DNA from: Histomonas meleagridis
Lineage: Eukaryota > Parabasalia > Tritrichomonadida > Dientamoebidae
Reading direction: 5' to 3'
DNA: 64,000 bases
NCBI GenBank assembly: GCA_020186115.1
Contig: WSYJ01000186.1
Location: 2,215,501-2,279,500 of the forward strand
Shown: positions 39,786 to 49,600 of the stretch, one piece after another
How the letters are laid out: every line of letters begins with the position of its first letter
Position numbering within the stretch: the first letter of the stretch is position 1
Program-made: the position numbers and the translations under genes
The notes under the pieces: model-generated
Databases searched by the model: none
What the model was told of the DNA's origin: nothing
What the model saw: only the letters and a program-made list of their open reading frames with translations

Positions 39786-40563
39786 GTGAATAAAGTATTA
39801 ATTTTTTAGTTTTCGTTCTTATAAAACTATTAATTTTACAATAATGTGAAAAATTAAATTCTATGTAAATAACATCAGTTATCTTTACAGTATTCATGAG
39901 TTAAGCTTTCTTTGTTCTTCATGAAACGTAAGAATTATATAAAATAAAGTGGTTGATTATTTTTATTATTGATGTAGAAGAATATGATTGATCCCAAATC
40001 AAAAAACATTGATCTCCTAGCTGTTAGCATAATTTGTGTACAATTTCAAAATCTTTTGGCATGAATACCATTAAAATTTTATGTTCAATACTCGAGTTTG
40101 TATGAAAAATGTTTTTTAATGAATCAATCAGTTGCAACCTAGGAAGGTATTGATTTGAAAACTAGTTCGTTTAGCTATGTTAAGCTCATTTGTACAAAAT
40201 AACATGTCAAAATAAACCGGAAAAATTATTGTATTTAAACTTCATGAGTTTTGAGCATCCAAACACTTATCAACTATTTTTTGAGATATAGCAGAAACCC
40301 TTTTATGTTATATCTTGTGTTAAACCAAAAAACAAAGTTTACCATTATCATATTTACTCAAAATTTTTTTAGAAAGGAATTAATCACTTGATTGGTGTTT
40401 AAATTTTCTTTACGTTAGCTCATATTTATTATTGTTGCTATGACAAACAAAAAAATTCCTAACTTGTGTTTATAAGCATCGTTTTTTTGTAGCCACTCCG
40501 AAGGTGTTGACAAAAAATTGAATGTTGACAAACATATAGCCCGGTCGTTAATGTCCTGCTCAC
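39786..40563. other. Intergenic region
   Basis: No gene is seen in about 780 bases. Just before the cofilin gene GTTGACAAAAAATTGAAT and GTTGACAAACATATAG form a short imperfect direct repeat (about 40506-40539). The cofilin frame stays open to an upstream ATG at 40518, which I take as leader or promoter. Confidence 0.4.
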
Positions 40564-40571
40564 TTCACTTT
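40564..40571 (+). promoter_or_regulatory. Initiator-like element of the cofilin gene
   Basis: TTCACTTT lies 6 bases before the ATG at 40578, inside GCTCACTTCACTTTGATAGA. Its position rules for ATG 40578 over the in-frame ATG at 40518. Confidence 0.5.
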
Positions 40572-40577
40572 GATAGA

Positions 40578-41003
40578 ATGTCATTGACTGCAATTAAAGT
40601 TCATGATGACTGCATGCCAGTTTGGAACGATATCAAGATCGGACACAAGTACCGTTATGTTATCTTCACATTCAGTGATGATCTTGAATATATTGTCGTA
40701 GAAAAGACAGCCCCAAAGGAGAAGACATATGATGATTTCCTCGACGATCTTCCACAACGTGATGTTCGCTATGCCGTTTATGATTTCGACTTCACTGCTG
40801 AAGATGGAACACAACGTAATAGACTTGTCTTCGTCGCTTGGGCCCCAGATATTGCTCCAGTCAAGAGGAAGATGCTCGTTGCTTCCACCAAGGCATCACT
40901 CAAGAATGCACTTGCCGGTATTTCATTAGAAATCCAAGCCACCGATGATTCCGAAATTCAAGAATCTGAAATGCTCGCTAAGTGCTTAGCATCAATCAAG
41001 TAA
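40578..41003 (+). CDS. Cofilin/ADF actin-depolymerising protein
   Basis: The 141-residue protein has a single ADF-H domain over its whole length: MSLTAIKVHDDCMPVWNDIK (N-terminal regulatory Ser2 position included), KYRYVIFTFSDDLEYIVVEKT, DVRYAVYDFDFTAEDG, LVFVAWAPDIAPVKRKMLVASTKASLKNAL (actin-binding long helix with the KRKM patch). Length equals typical cofilins. It severs and depolymerises actin filaments in the cytoplasm. Codon bias is strong, suggesting high expression. An in-frame ATG 60 bases upstream would add 20 unrelated residues and is rejected because the initiator lies after it. Confidence 0.96.
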   Translation: MSLTAIKVHDDCMPVWNDIKIGHKYRYVIFTFSDDLEYIVVEKTAPKEKTYDDFLDDLPQRDVRYAVYDFDFTAEDGTQRNRLVFVAWAPDIAPVKRKMLVASTKASLKNALAGISLEIQATDDSEIQESEMLAKCLASIK

Positions 41004-42086
41004 GCTAGCAGATATGACTTCAATGCTGAATAAACATTTAGCATTTTTTTATTCTTTTTTAACTCATTATCGATAACACAAAATTAATGCATTCAAAAAT
41101 CAAACAAAAATAACGTTTTTAAGAAAATTTATTTGTCGTCTTGAGTTGAATTTGTTTTGAAAATGAATTCGGTAATTTAAACAATTCAGAACGTTTTTTT
41201 TTCCAAAACGATGAAAGAGCACTTTTTGAATGGTTCCGACTTAATGTTTAGAGGTTAATATTAATTTAAAATTAAATTAAGTAAAGTTATTAAATATGAT
41301 AAACGTTCTCTTCATACGTTCAAAACATGAATAAAATAATTGTTAATTTTTTTCCCCATAATTCTTACTTATGTTATTTAATTATATTTTTTGAAAATGT
41401 ATGATAATTTTTTAGAGTATCTTCTTCTGAATTTTGAGAAAAAGTTACGTAAATATGCTATCTTCAGACCAAACGATTATTTCATATACAAAAAATAATT
41501 AACCGTTAAATACTTGAATGCTAAATTACGGTTAAAAAACCGCCATAAATAATTCTACTTTTTCTCGAAATTTAGAGAAAGAAATCAAGTAACAATATTT
41601 CAATTTTATATATTTCATCTTCAAAAATTTTTTTGTGTTAAAAATTCATAATATCCGGAGTCCGAATGATCTTTCAGTATGTAATTTTTTTCAATGGAAA
41701 TACTTTTTCCAGAAACTGATAATATAAATTTAATTTTAATTCAGATTTTAAATCTGATTCCATATATGCGTATATTTATTTATGAGAATGATTGAAAAAA
41801 TCAAGATAAAAAATTTAACAATTTTTTTCGAAATATTCATCTTCAAACAAGAAGCACATTCTGGTGAGTATAAAGAAAAATTAAATGTATGATAAAAATT
41901 TTTAATTAACGAATATTCGAGATCTTATTTATTGAAGGTTGTGTGTTAAATCCAAAATAAAAATATTTTTCAAATTGCTGTAAATGGAATAACAAGAATT
42001 CTTTACACTTAAAATAAATTTATAAATTCAATTAAAAGTGACTGTCACTTTCATTCGATCTTCAACCAATTCTAAACGTACAGCAA
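41004..42086. other. Long intergenic region with a cluster of Myb-type sites
   Basis: No gene is seen in about 1.08 kb. At 41499-41545 TTAACCGTTAA, ATTACGGTTAA and AAAAAACCGCC cluster within 50 bases, followed by a TTTCTC/GAGAAA hairpin (about 41564-41581). That lies about 550 bases before the next ATG, further than such boxes usually lie here, so an unseen short transcript is possible. GTCACTTTCATTCG (about 42045-42058) is a probable initiator for the next gene. Confidence 0.4.
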
Positions 42087-43085
42087 ATGAAGAGAGCCCT
42101 CTCTCGCATTGACACAATAATAAAGAAAATAGTTGATATTAAAGATATGGCTCCCGGAACTCCATCTTCAATAACAGAATCCGAAATATATTTCTTGTGT
42201 GACACAGTAGAAGAAATTTTTCTCAAACAACCAATTCTCCTTGAACTTCAAACACCGCTCACTATCTGTGGAGACACGCATGGACAATTTCACGATTTAA
42301 ACAGAATTTTTAAGAAATGTAAGTATCCACCATATACAAACTATCTTTTCCTTGGAGATTATGTTGATAGAGGTGTTAACAGCATTGAAAACGTTTGCCT
42401 TTTGTTCGCATTTAAGATCAAATATCCAGAAAACTTCTTCTTATTAAGAGGTAATCATGAGTGTTCATATATCAATCGTCAATTTGGTTTTTATGATGAA
42501 TGCTGTGAACGCTTTAATCAAAATGTTTGGGGTCGTTTTTGTGATGTTTTCAATTGTCTTCCAATTGCAGCAATTGTTGATGACAAAATCTTTTGTGTTC
42601 ATGGTGGAATTTCACCAGATTTAAAGGATCTTGATGACATCCGCAAGATCCAACGACCTACTGAAATCCCAGAAGAAGGTTTATTATGCGATTTATTATG
42701 GTCTGATCCAGATCCAGATACTGATCAATGGGATGATAATGATCGCGGGACAAGTTATATTTTTGGCGTATCGCCATTAAAGAGATTTCTTAAGCGCTTT
42801 GGGTTTGATCTCGTTTGCAGAGCGCACCAAGCAGTGATGGGCGGTTTTGAGTTTCCTTTCGGGAGCAATGAACAAGGAATTGTAACATTATTTTCAGCTC
42901 CAAATTATTGTTATGAATATCAAAATTATGGTGCAATGATGGAAGTTAATGAATCTTTATTCTGTTCATTCCATGTTTTAGAACCAATAGATTGGAGAGA
43001 TGTAGAATACTTTGCTTCAGAAAGACCTGGTACACCACCAAGAGGAGTTCCTAATGGAGTTCCACCAGAATTACATTTAGAATAA
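42087..43085 (+). CDS. PPP-family Ser/Thr protein phosphatase (PP1-like)
   Basis: The 332-residue enzyme has the full PPP signature: CGDTHGQFHDL (62-72), FLGDYVDRGVNS, LLRGNHECSYINRQFGFYDEC, CVHGGISPDL, LWSDPDPDTDQW, CRAHQAVMGGFEF and LFSAPNYCYEYQNYGA. The SAPNYC and RAHQ wording places it nearest PP1, although ISPDLKDLDDIRKIQRPTEIPEEGLLCDLLWSDP is shared with other PPP members. The C-terminal tail (about 300-332) is Pro/Gly-rich with PPRGVPNGVPP. It dephosphorylates Ser/Thr in complexes with regulatory subunits. The start follows a GTCACTTTC initiator-like word by about 30 bases. Confidence 0.96.
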   Translation: MKRALSRIDTIIKKIVDIKDMAPGTPSSITESEIYFLCDTVEEIFLKQPILLELQTPLTICGDTHGQFHDLNRIFKKCKYPPYTNYLFLGDYVDRGVNSIENVCLLFAFKIKYPENFFLLRGNHECSYINRQFGFYDECCERFNQNVWGRFCDVFNCLPIAAIVDDKIFCVHGGISPDLKDLDDIRKIQRPTEIPEEGLLCDLLWSDPDPDTDQWDDNDRGTSYIFGVSPLKRFLKRFGFDLVCRAHQAVMGGFEFPFGSNEQGIVTLFSAPNYCYEYQNYGAMMEVNESLFCSFHVLEPIDWRDVEYFASERPGTPPRGVPNGVPPELHLE

Positions 43086-43187
43086 CTAAAAAATTAGGAT
43101 TTAATTTTTTTACAAAAGAACAAAAATCAAAATTGATTTATATTACATATTTTCAGATTTTTTAAATTTTAAAAAAATTAAAAAATT

Positions 43188-43259
43188 GCCTGCGAGCGGA
43201 GTCGAACCGCCGACCTTTCGCTTACAAGGCGAACGCAATAACCACTATGCTACGCAGGC
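43188..43259 (-). tRNA. tRNA-Thr (anticodon TGT)
   Basis: The reverse complement folds as a 72-nt cloverleaf: acceptor GCCTGCG/CGCAGGC, D-loop AGTGGTTA, anticodon stem TTCGC/GCGAA with loop CTTGTAA (anticodon TGT), and T arm GGCGG-TTCGACT-CCGCT. No intron is present. It lies antisense just upstream of the gene starting at 43327, whose frame happens to be open through it. Confidence 0.96.
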
Positions 43260-43326
43260 TTTCGATATTATTTTAAATGACTTGTTTATATTTTATTATA
43301 ATAAACAACAAATTTCAAGAGAGATA

Positions 43327-46203
43327 ATGTCACTTTTATTCGATCGATTTAATTCAATTTTCAGTACTTCGAATAAAAATCAAATGGAACAAAAAACCTT
43401 CCAAACAAATATAGGGAAAGAATATACTGTTCCAAGTTGTGACTATTTCCCTCCTCCTATTGAAGGTGGATCAACAACTGTTTTCTCTTCACCAAATTCA
43501 CGAATTTTAAATCGTCAACTTCAAACTATTAGTGAAATAACTGATTTCCCACCTATGCCTATCATCACTGATTTCAATTCAAACGAAGAATATCTTAATA
43601 AACTTGAAGAATGGAAAATGGGTATCAATGAATTTATTAAAAAAGCTACTTTACCAGTTCCTATGTCCCATTTTATCCCTCGTTATACCCCACCTGAGGT
43701 TATATCCGCTGAAGATTGGTCTGATATTATTGTTCGTCGACGTTTAATCCGTAATTATTCAAATACCAAATCACCCTTAAGTCCTCAAAACTTTCTCTAT
43801 CAAGATTCTGTTATTCAAAAAGGCGAAGAGATAGATGAATCCGGGAAATTCCAATTCCAAGGCCTTGATGATTCTGATGTACCAATAAATTGTCATTTAA
43901 GCAAAAACTTAACATGGGGTTCACGCCTTGTTATACCCAAACCCGATCCATCACTCTACAGTAACTTTTCTGAATATGAATCAGCCATGATGAATTGGAG
44001 CAAATATGTAAATGAGCTTGACTTCTTACCGCCAAACCCACAACAAGTTGGAGAACTCATAGGTCTTCATGAAGAAGGTAAACCCGACATTGAATCTCCG
44101 CCACCTCCACGCGAACCTGTTGAACCACCAGAGCCATTATCTGATTTACCAATTGATGAAACCTCATTAAAACTACAAATTGGTAAATTATTTACAGCAT
44201 ATAACAAATTAATTATAGCGCCTGATGAAATTTCTAATATCAAACCCAAGAAAATCCATACAGCGACTCCACCACATTGTAATAAATTAATTTCATCGAA
44301 TACACTTATACAACATATGATATTATATGGAGTACCTATTCAAGAAGGATATGAAAACTTAACAAACATTATGCGAATAGAACATACTTATAAAGATTGT
44401 GGCTTTTTAGCTAAACCAGATTTCACACGTCGTTCACATCGATATGATTTAACAAAGAACTTAAATGAAATATCGAATTTATTAGAGACAAATCCATCAG
44501 AGTTTTTATTAAGTGATTTCTCGCCATATGAATTTAAGAAGTTACTAAAAACTAAAATACCAAATACGCATATGACATTTGGTGAACAATTACAAAGTAA
44601 ATTAACACTTGAAGATATCATTAAGTTATCAATGTATTCAACGAATCAACGATTCTCATTAAAGTTTTCATTTTTAGTTATTTATTTAATAACATTTCCA
44701 AAGATTCGCCAACAAATCATTGATTTAGAACATATATTATTAGAACGATTTATCGAATTATTTATTATGGTTGGGCCTAATTCATTTTCTGTTACAAATA
44801 TTAGTGAAGAAGAAATAGCAGCAGCTACACAACATGGCTCATTAAACAAACAATTAATTGAATCATTAGCAATGGAATTTAGTCAATCATCATTAATACA
44901 TGCATTATCGACAATTGTCTTAAGTAGTAAAGAAACATTATCAAAGTCATTTCCATTTATCCGAGAATTAATCCATAAATCATATCAACGAATTACTACA
45001 GCAATAGCAAATGAATCAATATTCCAATCGATAATGTCTGACTTCTTATTTTCTGATGATGAAATTGCACATAATTTCTTTTATAAATTAATTCATATAG
45101 TTATTGAATTAGAATATTCTAAAATAATTCATGCATTATCAGGTTATGATTTATTATCATTTTTACAAAAAGGTATTGATTCAAAGGTTAGTTATATCTC
45201 ACGACATTCTAAATCGATATGGCAATTATTTTTACATACGAGTTCATCATTAGCATTACAACAACAATTATTACAAACGTCGCCAACGTTTATCTTACAA
45301 ATGTTATCTATTCCACAAACGTTATTTAAAGATATATTATATTCGATATTTTCTATCTTTAAACATACGAATACTATGTCGGAATATTTAACATTTAACT
45401 TTATCCAATTCAAAGGTTTCTTTAATGTCTTTTCAAGTGATTTAGATAATGGTTCATATTTACGTTTTTTACAAATATTATTAAGTTATATCCAAAAGAA
45501 TGAAGAAGTAATATATTGTATCGATAAAGAAGAATTTAAGAATTTCATTAATTCATATGGAGAAACAATATCATTACAATTTAAAGATCATGCATCATTA
45601 TCTAATTCTAAATGCTTAAGTACATTATATAAAACAAATTTACTGAACGAAGAATCAATACATATATCCGAGTTATGGGGATTCATATTAAATGAAATGG
45701 GTTCCAAAAATGATATGGCTGATAACTACCGACAATCGTTATGGAACATATTTAAGAACGCAATGTTTTACTCACGTAACATAATGAATAACATATTAAT
45801 CGATCAAGAATTAACGAAGAAGTTGGACAGCGCGTTCTCTTCCTTAGATATGGCTATCATCGCTTGTATGATTAGAACGTTAAACGCTTTCGGTAAAGTG
45901 TTATTAAACCAAAACGCTTTAGGAGAAGTCCCGAAGCAAAACTTGCAGCTCCTCTTCGAGCACTTAAGTCAGCCAACTGTTTTGGTCGCTGGAAAGTTGG
46001 TGTCAGCTTACAAATGGTCAAAGGAACAGCCCGAAATGAGGCAGCTCTTCCCAGTCACATTGGACTTCTTCGCAACAATGCTCGAGTCGAAGCCCGATAC
46101 AATTTTGTACTCGTTCATGAACGCAGACCCAATAATTAATAACATAGGAGAAGTGCTGTCTGAGGTCGTCAAGCTGATGAAGTTTAGGAAAAATAATGAA
46201 TAA
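43327..46203 (+). CDS. Large helical (Armadillo-like) protein of unknown function
   Basis: The frame is open back to 43186 but that part translates the tRNA; ATG 43327 (MSLLFDRFNSIF) is the likely start, giving 958 residues. The N-terminal 300 residues are Pro-rich and contain two related segments, FNSNEEYLNKLEEWKMGINEF and YSNFSEYESAMMNWSKYVNEL. Residues about 400-950 are almost all helices with Leu/Ile-rich pairs (SLIHALSTIVLSSKETL, YLRFLQILLSYIQKNEE), suggesting ARM/HEAT-type repeats. No enzyme motif, signal peptide or membrane segment is seen. I do not recognise the family. The last 300 bases are distinctly GC-richer than the rest. Confidence 0.8.
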   Translation: MSLLFDRFNSIFSTSNKNQMEQKTFQTNIGKEYTVPSCDYFPPPIEGGSTTVFSSPNSRILNRQLQTISEITDFPPMPIITDFNSNEEYLNKLEEWKMGINEFIKKATLPVPMSHFIPRYTPPEVISAEDWSDIIVRRRLIRNYSNTKSPLSPQNFLYQDSVIQKGEEIDESGKFQFQGLDDSDVPINCHLSKNLTWGSRLVIPKPDPSLYSNFSEYESAMMNWSKYVNELDFLPPNPQQVGELIGLHEEGKPDIESPPPPREPVEPPEPLSDLPIDETSLKLQIGKLFTAYNKLIIAPDEISNIKPKKIHTATPPHCNKLISSNTLIQHMILYGVPIQEGYENLTNIMRIEHTYKDCGFLAKPDFTRRSHRYDLTKNLNEISNLLETNPSEFLLSDFSPYEFKKLLKTKIPNTHMTFGEQLQSKLTLEDIIKLSMYSTNQRFSLKFSFLVIYLITFPKIRQQIIDLEHILLERFIELFIMVGPNSFSVTNISEEEIAAATQHGSLNKQLIESLAMEFSQSSLIHALSTIVLSSKETLSKSFPFIRELIHKSYQRITTAIANESIFQSIMSDFLFSDDEIAHNFFYKLIHIVIELEYSKIIHALSGYDLLSFLQKGIDSKVSYISRHSKSIWQLFLHTSSSLALQQQLLQTSPTFILQMLSIPQTLFKDILYSIFSIFKHTNTMSEYLTFNFIQFKGFFNVFSSDLDNGSYLRFLQILLSYIQKNEEVIYCIDKEEFKNFINSYGETISLQFKDHASLSNSKCLSTLYKTNLLNEESIHISELWGFILNEMGSKNDMADNYRQSLWNIFKNAMFYSRNIMNNILIDQELTKKLDSAFSSLDMAIIACMIRTLNAFGKVLLNQNALGEVPKQNLQLLFEHLSQPTVLVAGKLVSAYKWSKEQPEMRQLFPVTLDFFATMLESKPDTILYSFMNADPIINNIGEVLSEVVKLMKFRKNNE

Positions 46204-46616
46204 AAGAAACTGATGAAACAGTCAAATTTTGCTGTTTATTAATGTGCAACGTTCAAATTAGGCGCGTTGTTAAAATATGTGAAAGTGAACACTTCAAACT
46301 TTTGCGTTGTATTGGTTTTCAAAAGTTAAAAAAATCATATTTCTAAATACATTATTAAAATAAGTAAATGAGCTATTAAAATAATATTAAAATAATGTAA
46401 ATAAAAGAGTAAATGAAAATACTTTTCACACATTAAAAATGTATTGAAGTAATATAACTAATGCAAAAAATATTAAAATTCGCATTTAATCTCAGAAGAG
46501 CTACAAAATGCCATTTGGAGTACTAAAACAATTTTACTTACGAAAATCATTTAAAGATGTGAAACATTGCACAAGAAACAACAAAAATTATTACTTTGAA
46601 TGCTTTATCCAAGTAC
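46204..46616. other. Intergenic region between convergent genes
   Basis: No gene is seen. The DNA is AT-rich with repeated AAAATAATATTAAAATAA words around 46350-46400. Confidence 0.4.
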
Positions 46617-49600
46617 TCAAACAAGGACATCAGAAACCAAAAAATACAAAAGCACTGCGAAACTCAATGCAAAGAAGATATTAAAATCGTTTTGCAATGT
46701 TTCCTCGCCGTTCAACACTTGTTGCACCATTTCGTTCTTCACTTTCTTCTTCTTTTTATCGCTGACTTTCTCTTCTTTATCTTTTCCATCGCTTGAGTCA
46801 GAGAACGTAAATTGTTCTCCTTCGAGTTCGATGTCTCTCGAAACGATTTCCGGTTCGCTATCGCTGCTGCTGCTGCTTTCTTTCTCTTTGTTATTCTCTG
46901 CGATTTTCATTATCTTTAAGTTAATCTCCTTAAATTGTTTCGAATTTTCCGATTTCTCTGATTCGATCTCTTTTTGCATTTTATCGTTCGTTGTCAATAT
47001 GTCTTTGATTGTGTCATTGACTTTGTTCAGTTCGTCACTTTGCTGATGAAGTGCTCCAGAAATTTCATCGATTTTATGTGTGAGCGATTCATACAAATTG
47101 TCTTTCGACTTGTCCTTAATTTTGGCTTCGTTCTCATCTTCGCTATCACTGCTGCTGCTACTGCTGCCGCGCGATTTGTTGTCGCTTTCGAGTTTCGCTT
47201 GTAGCGCAGTAAGCTTGGACTTGAGCTCAATGAGTTCCTCGGCCGGAGCCTCCGCCTTCTGGCTGCTGCTGCTGAGCTGGCCGGTGATCGTGACAATATT
47301 CGCTTTGATGGTGTCGATCTCGTCGACTTTGTCTTCGAGTTTGTCTTTGAGCTCTTTGTAGTCATCTTTGATCTTCTCGATTTCTTCTGCTTTGTCTTTG
47401 AGCTCTTTGCACTCGTTTCTGAGCGCGTCGATTTCGACTGCTCTGTCTTTGATGCTTTCGATGTCGTCGAGCTTCTCTTTGAGCTCTTTGTATCTGTCCT
47501 TAAGCTTTTTGACTTTGTTCTTGATCTTCTCCATGTCGTCGATCTTCTCTAATACCTTTTCGATCTCCTTAATGTTCTCGATGCCCTCGAGTTTTTCTTT
47601 AAGTCTTTCAAGTTCTTCGATCTTTTCGACGATCTTTTCGATCTCTTTAATGTTTTCGATGCTTGCGACATTTTCCTTAAGCTTTTCGAATTCTTCGATG
47701 TCGACTTTGATTTTCTCTACTTCGTCGATCTTAACTTTAAGTTTATCATATTCTTCAACTTTAGATTTAAGCTTATCGAATTCTTCGATATCAAGTTTCA
47801 CCTTTTCAACTTCTTCAACTTTAACTTTGAGTTTATCATATTCTTCAATGTTAACTTTGAGTTTCTCGATTTCTTCGACTTTAGTTTTAACTTTATCATA
47901 TTCTTCGATCTTAACTTTGAGTTTTTCGAACTCTTCAATGTCGACTTTGATTTTCTCGATTTCTTCGATCTTGACTTTAAGTTTATCATATTCCTCAATT
48001 TTAACTTTAAGTTCTTCGAATTCTTTAATGTTAACTTTGATTTTCTCGATTTCCTCAACTTTAACTTTAATTACTTCGATTTCTTTAACATATTCTTTGA
48101 TTTTCTCTATCTCTTTAACATATTCTTTGATTTTCTCGATTTCTTTAACATATTCCTTAATTTTCTCTATCTCTTTAACATATTCCTTAATTTTCTCGAT
48201 CTCTTTAACATATTCTTTAATCTTTTCGATCTCTTCGATTCTTATTATTATCTTTTCGACTTCTTGAATGTTAACTTTGACCTTTTCTATTTCTTCGATT
48301 CTAATTTTAATCTTTTCGATTTCCTGTATAATATATTTAATCTTCGGAACATTTTCAACTCTATCATCGAACTCTTCGACGATAATTTTGAGCTCATCGA
48401 AGTCGCCTATTTTATCTTTAATGTCATCTATAACATCTTTAATACTTTCGATTGCTTCAATTTTATCTTTAATATCGTCGACTTTATTTTTCACCTTATC
48501 AATTTCATCAACTTTATCCTTAATATCATCGACCTTTTCTTTAATTTTATCAATGTCGTCAATTTTATCATTAATTTCATTAATTTGATCTTTAATCTTT
48601 TCAATTTCTTCAATCTTATCTTTGTTTTCATTAACTTTATCTTTAATCTTATTCATATCATCATTGATATCTTTAATATTTTCAAGTTTATCTTCAAATT
48701 CTTTAATCTTTTCATTTGTTACTTTCTTATCTTTCTCTAATTGTTCAACTTTGTTCTTTAATTCTTCCATATCCATCATCACAACTGGTGATGCTTCTGG
48801 TTTATCATCATTTTGTTCTTGTGCTGTTTTCGTAGCTAATGTTCTGATTTGATCTTTCATTGTCTTTGAGTCTAATTCGGATTGTTCTTTAATTCCATTA
48901 ATGTTTTGTTGTAATTCTTTAAGTTTCTTTTGAAGTTCATCAATTTCTTCTTTACGTTTCTTGTTCTCTTCCTTACGTTTCTTGGACTTCTTTTGTAATT
49001 TCTCAATGTCTTCTTTATCGCCTTTCTCATCAAGTTTTCCATTGATTATATTAATGTTATTTTCGATGTTTTGTAACTTGGAATAAATCTCACCAATCGA
49101 TTTGAGTTGTTCTTTAATTTGTTCAACATCTTTGTTATCGGCAATTCGCTTTTGTAATGCCTTAAGTTCATTCCGCAATGCTTGTATTGCATTGTTCAGT
49201 GATTCTATCATTTTCTCAAGTGTTTTCATTCGTTGGACATGTGATGTGAATTTCTTTTCAATTAAATCGCGTTGTACTGAAAGCTCATCCTTTTGTTGGG
49301 TAATAAGATTGCCTTGTTTAACAAGAAGTTGATCATGTTCTTGGACAGTGGAAATTAAGTCTTCATAGCGTTCCATTTGATCTGTTGCCATTGGAACATC
49401 TACTGATTTGTTGGTGGATGGTTGTGAGGTGTCTTTTCCAATTCCTTTGATTTCTTCTTTGACTTCTTTGATGATTTCTTCTTGTTGGCGATTGTTATTT
49501 AAGATATCTTGGATTGTCTGATCAAGTTCGGATTTGAATTTGGTGAATTCTTCTTGAAGCTTTTCGACGTCTGGCTTAAGGTCTGGGATTTCACCATTGG

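Noticed and set aside
40518-40577. Upstream in-frame ATG of the cofilin gene
   Set aside because: The initiator TTCACTTT lies after it, and cofilins start at MSLTAIKV-type sequence.
43186-43326. N-terminal extension of the gene at 43327 reading MPASGVEPPTFRLQG
   Set aside because: It is a translation of the antisense tRNA-Thr gene from a non-ATG codon; the first real ATG is 43327.
47368-48267. Plus-strand 299-codon frame rich in Ser/Leu/Phe
   Set aside because: It is the complement of the E/K-rich coiled-coil repeat gene on the minus strand.
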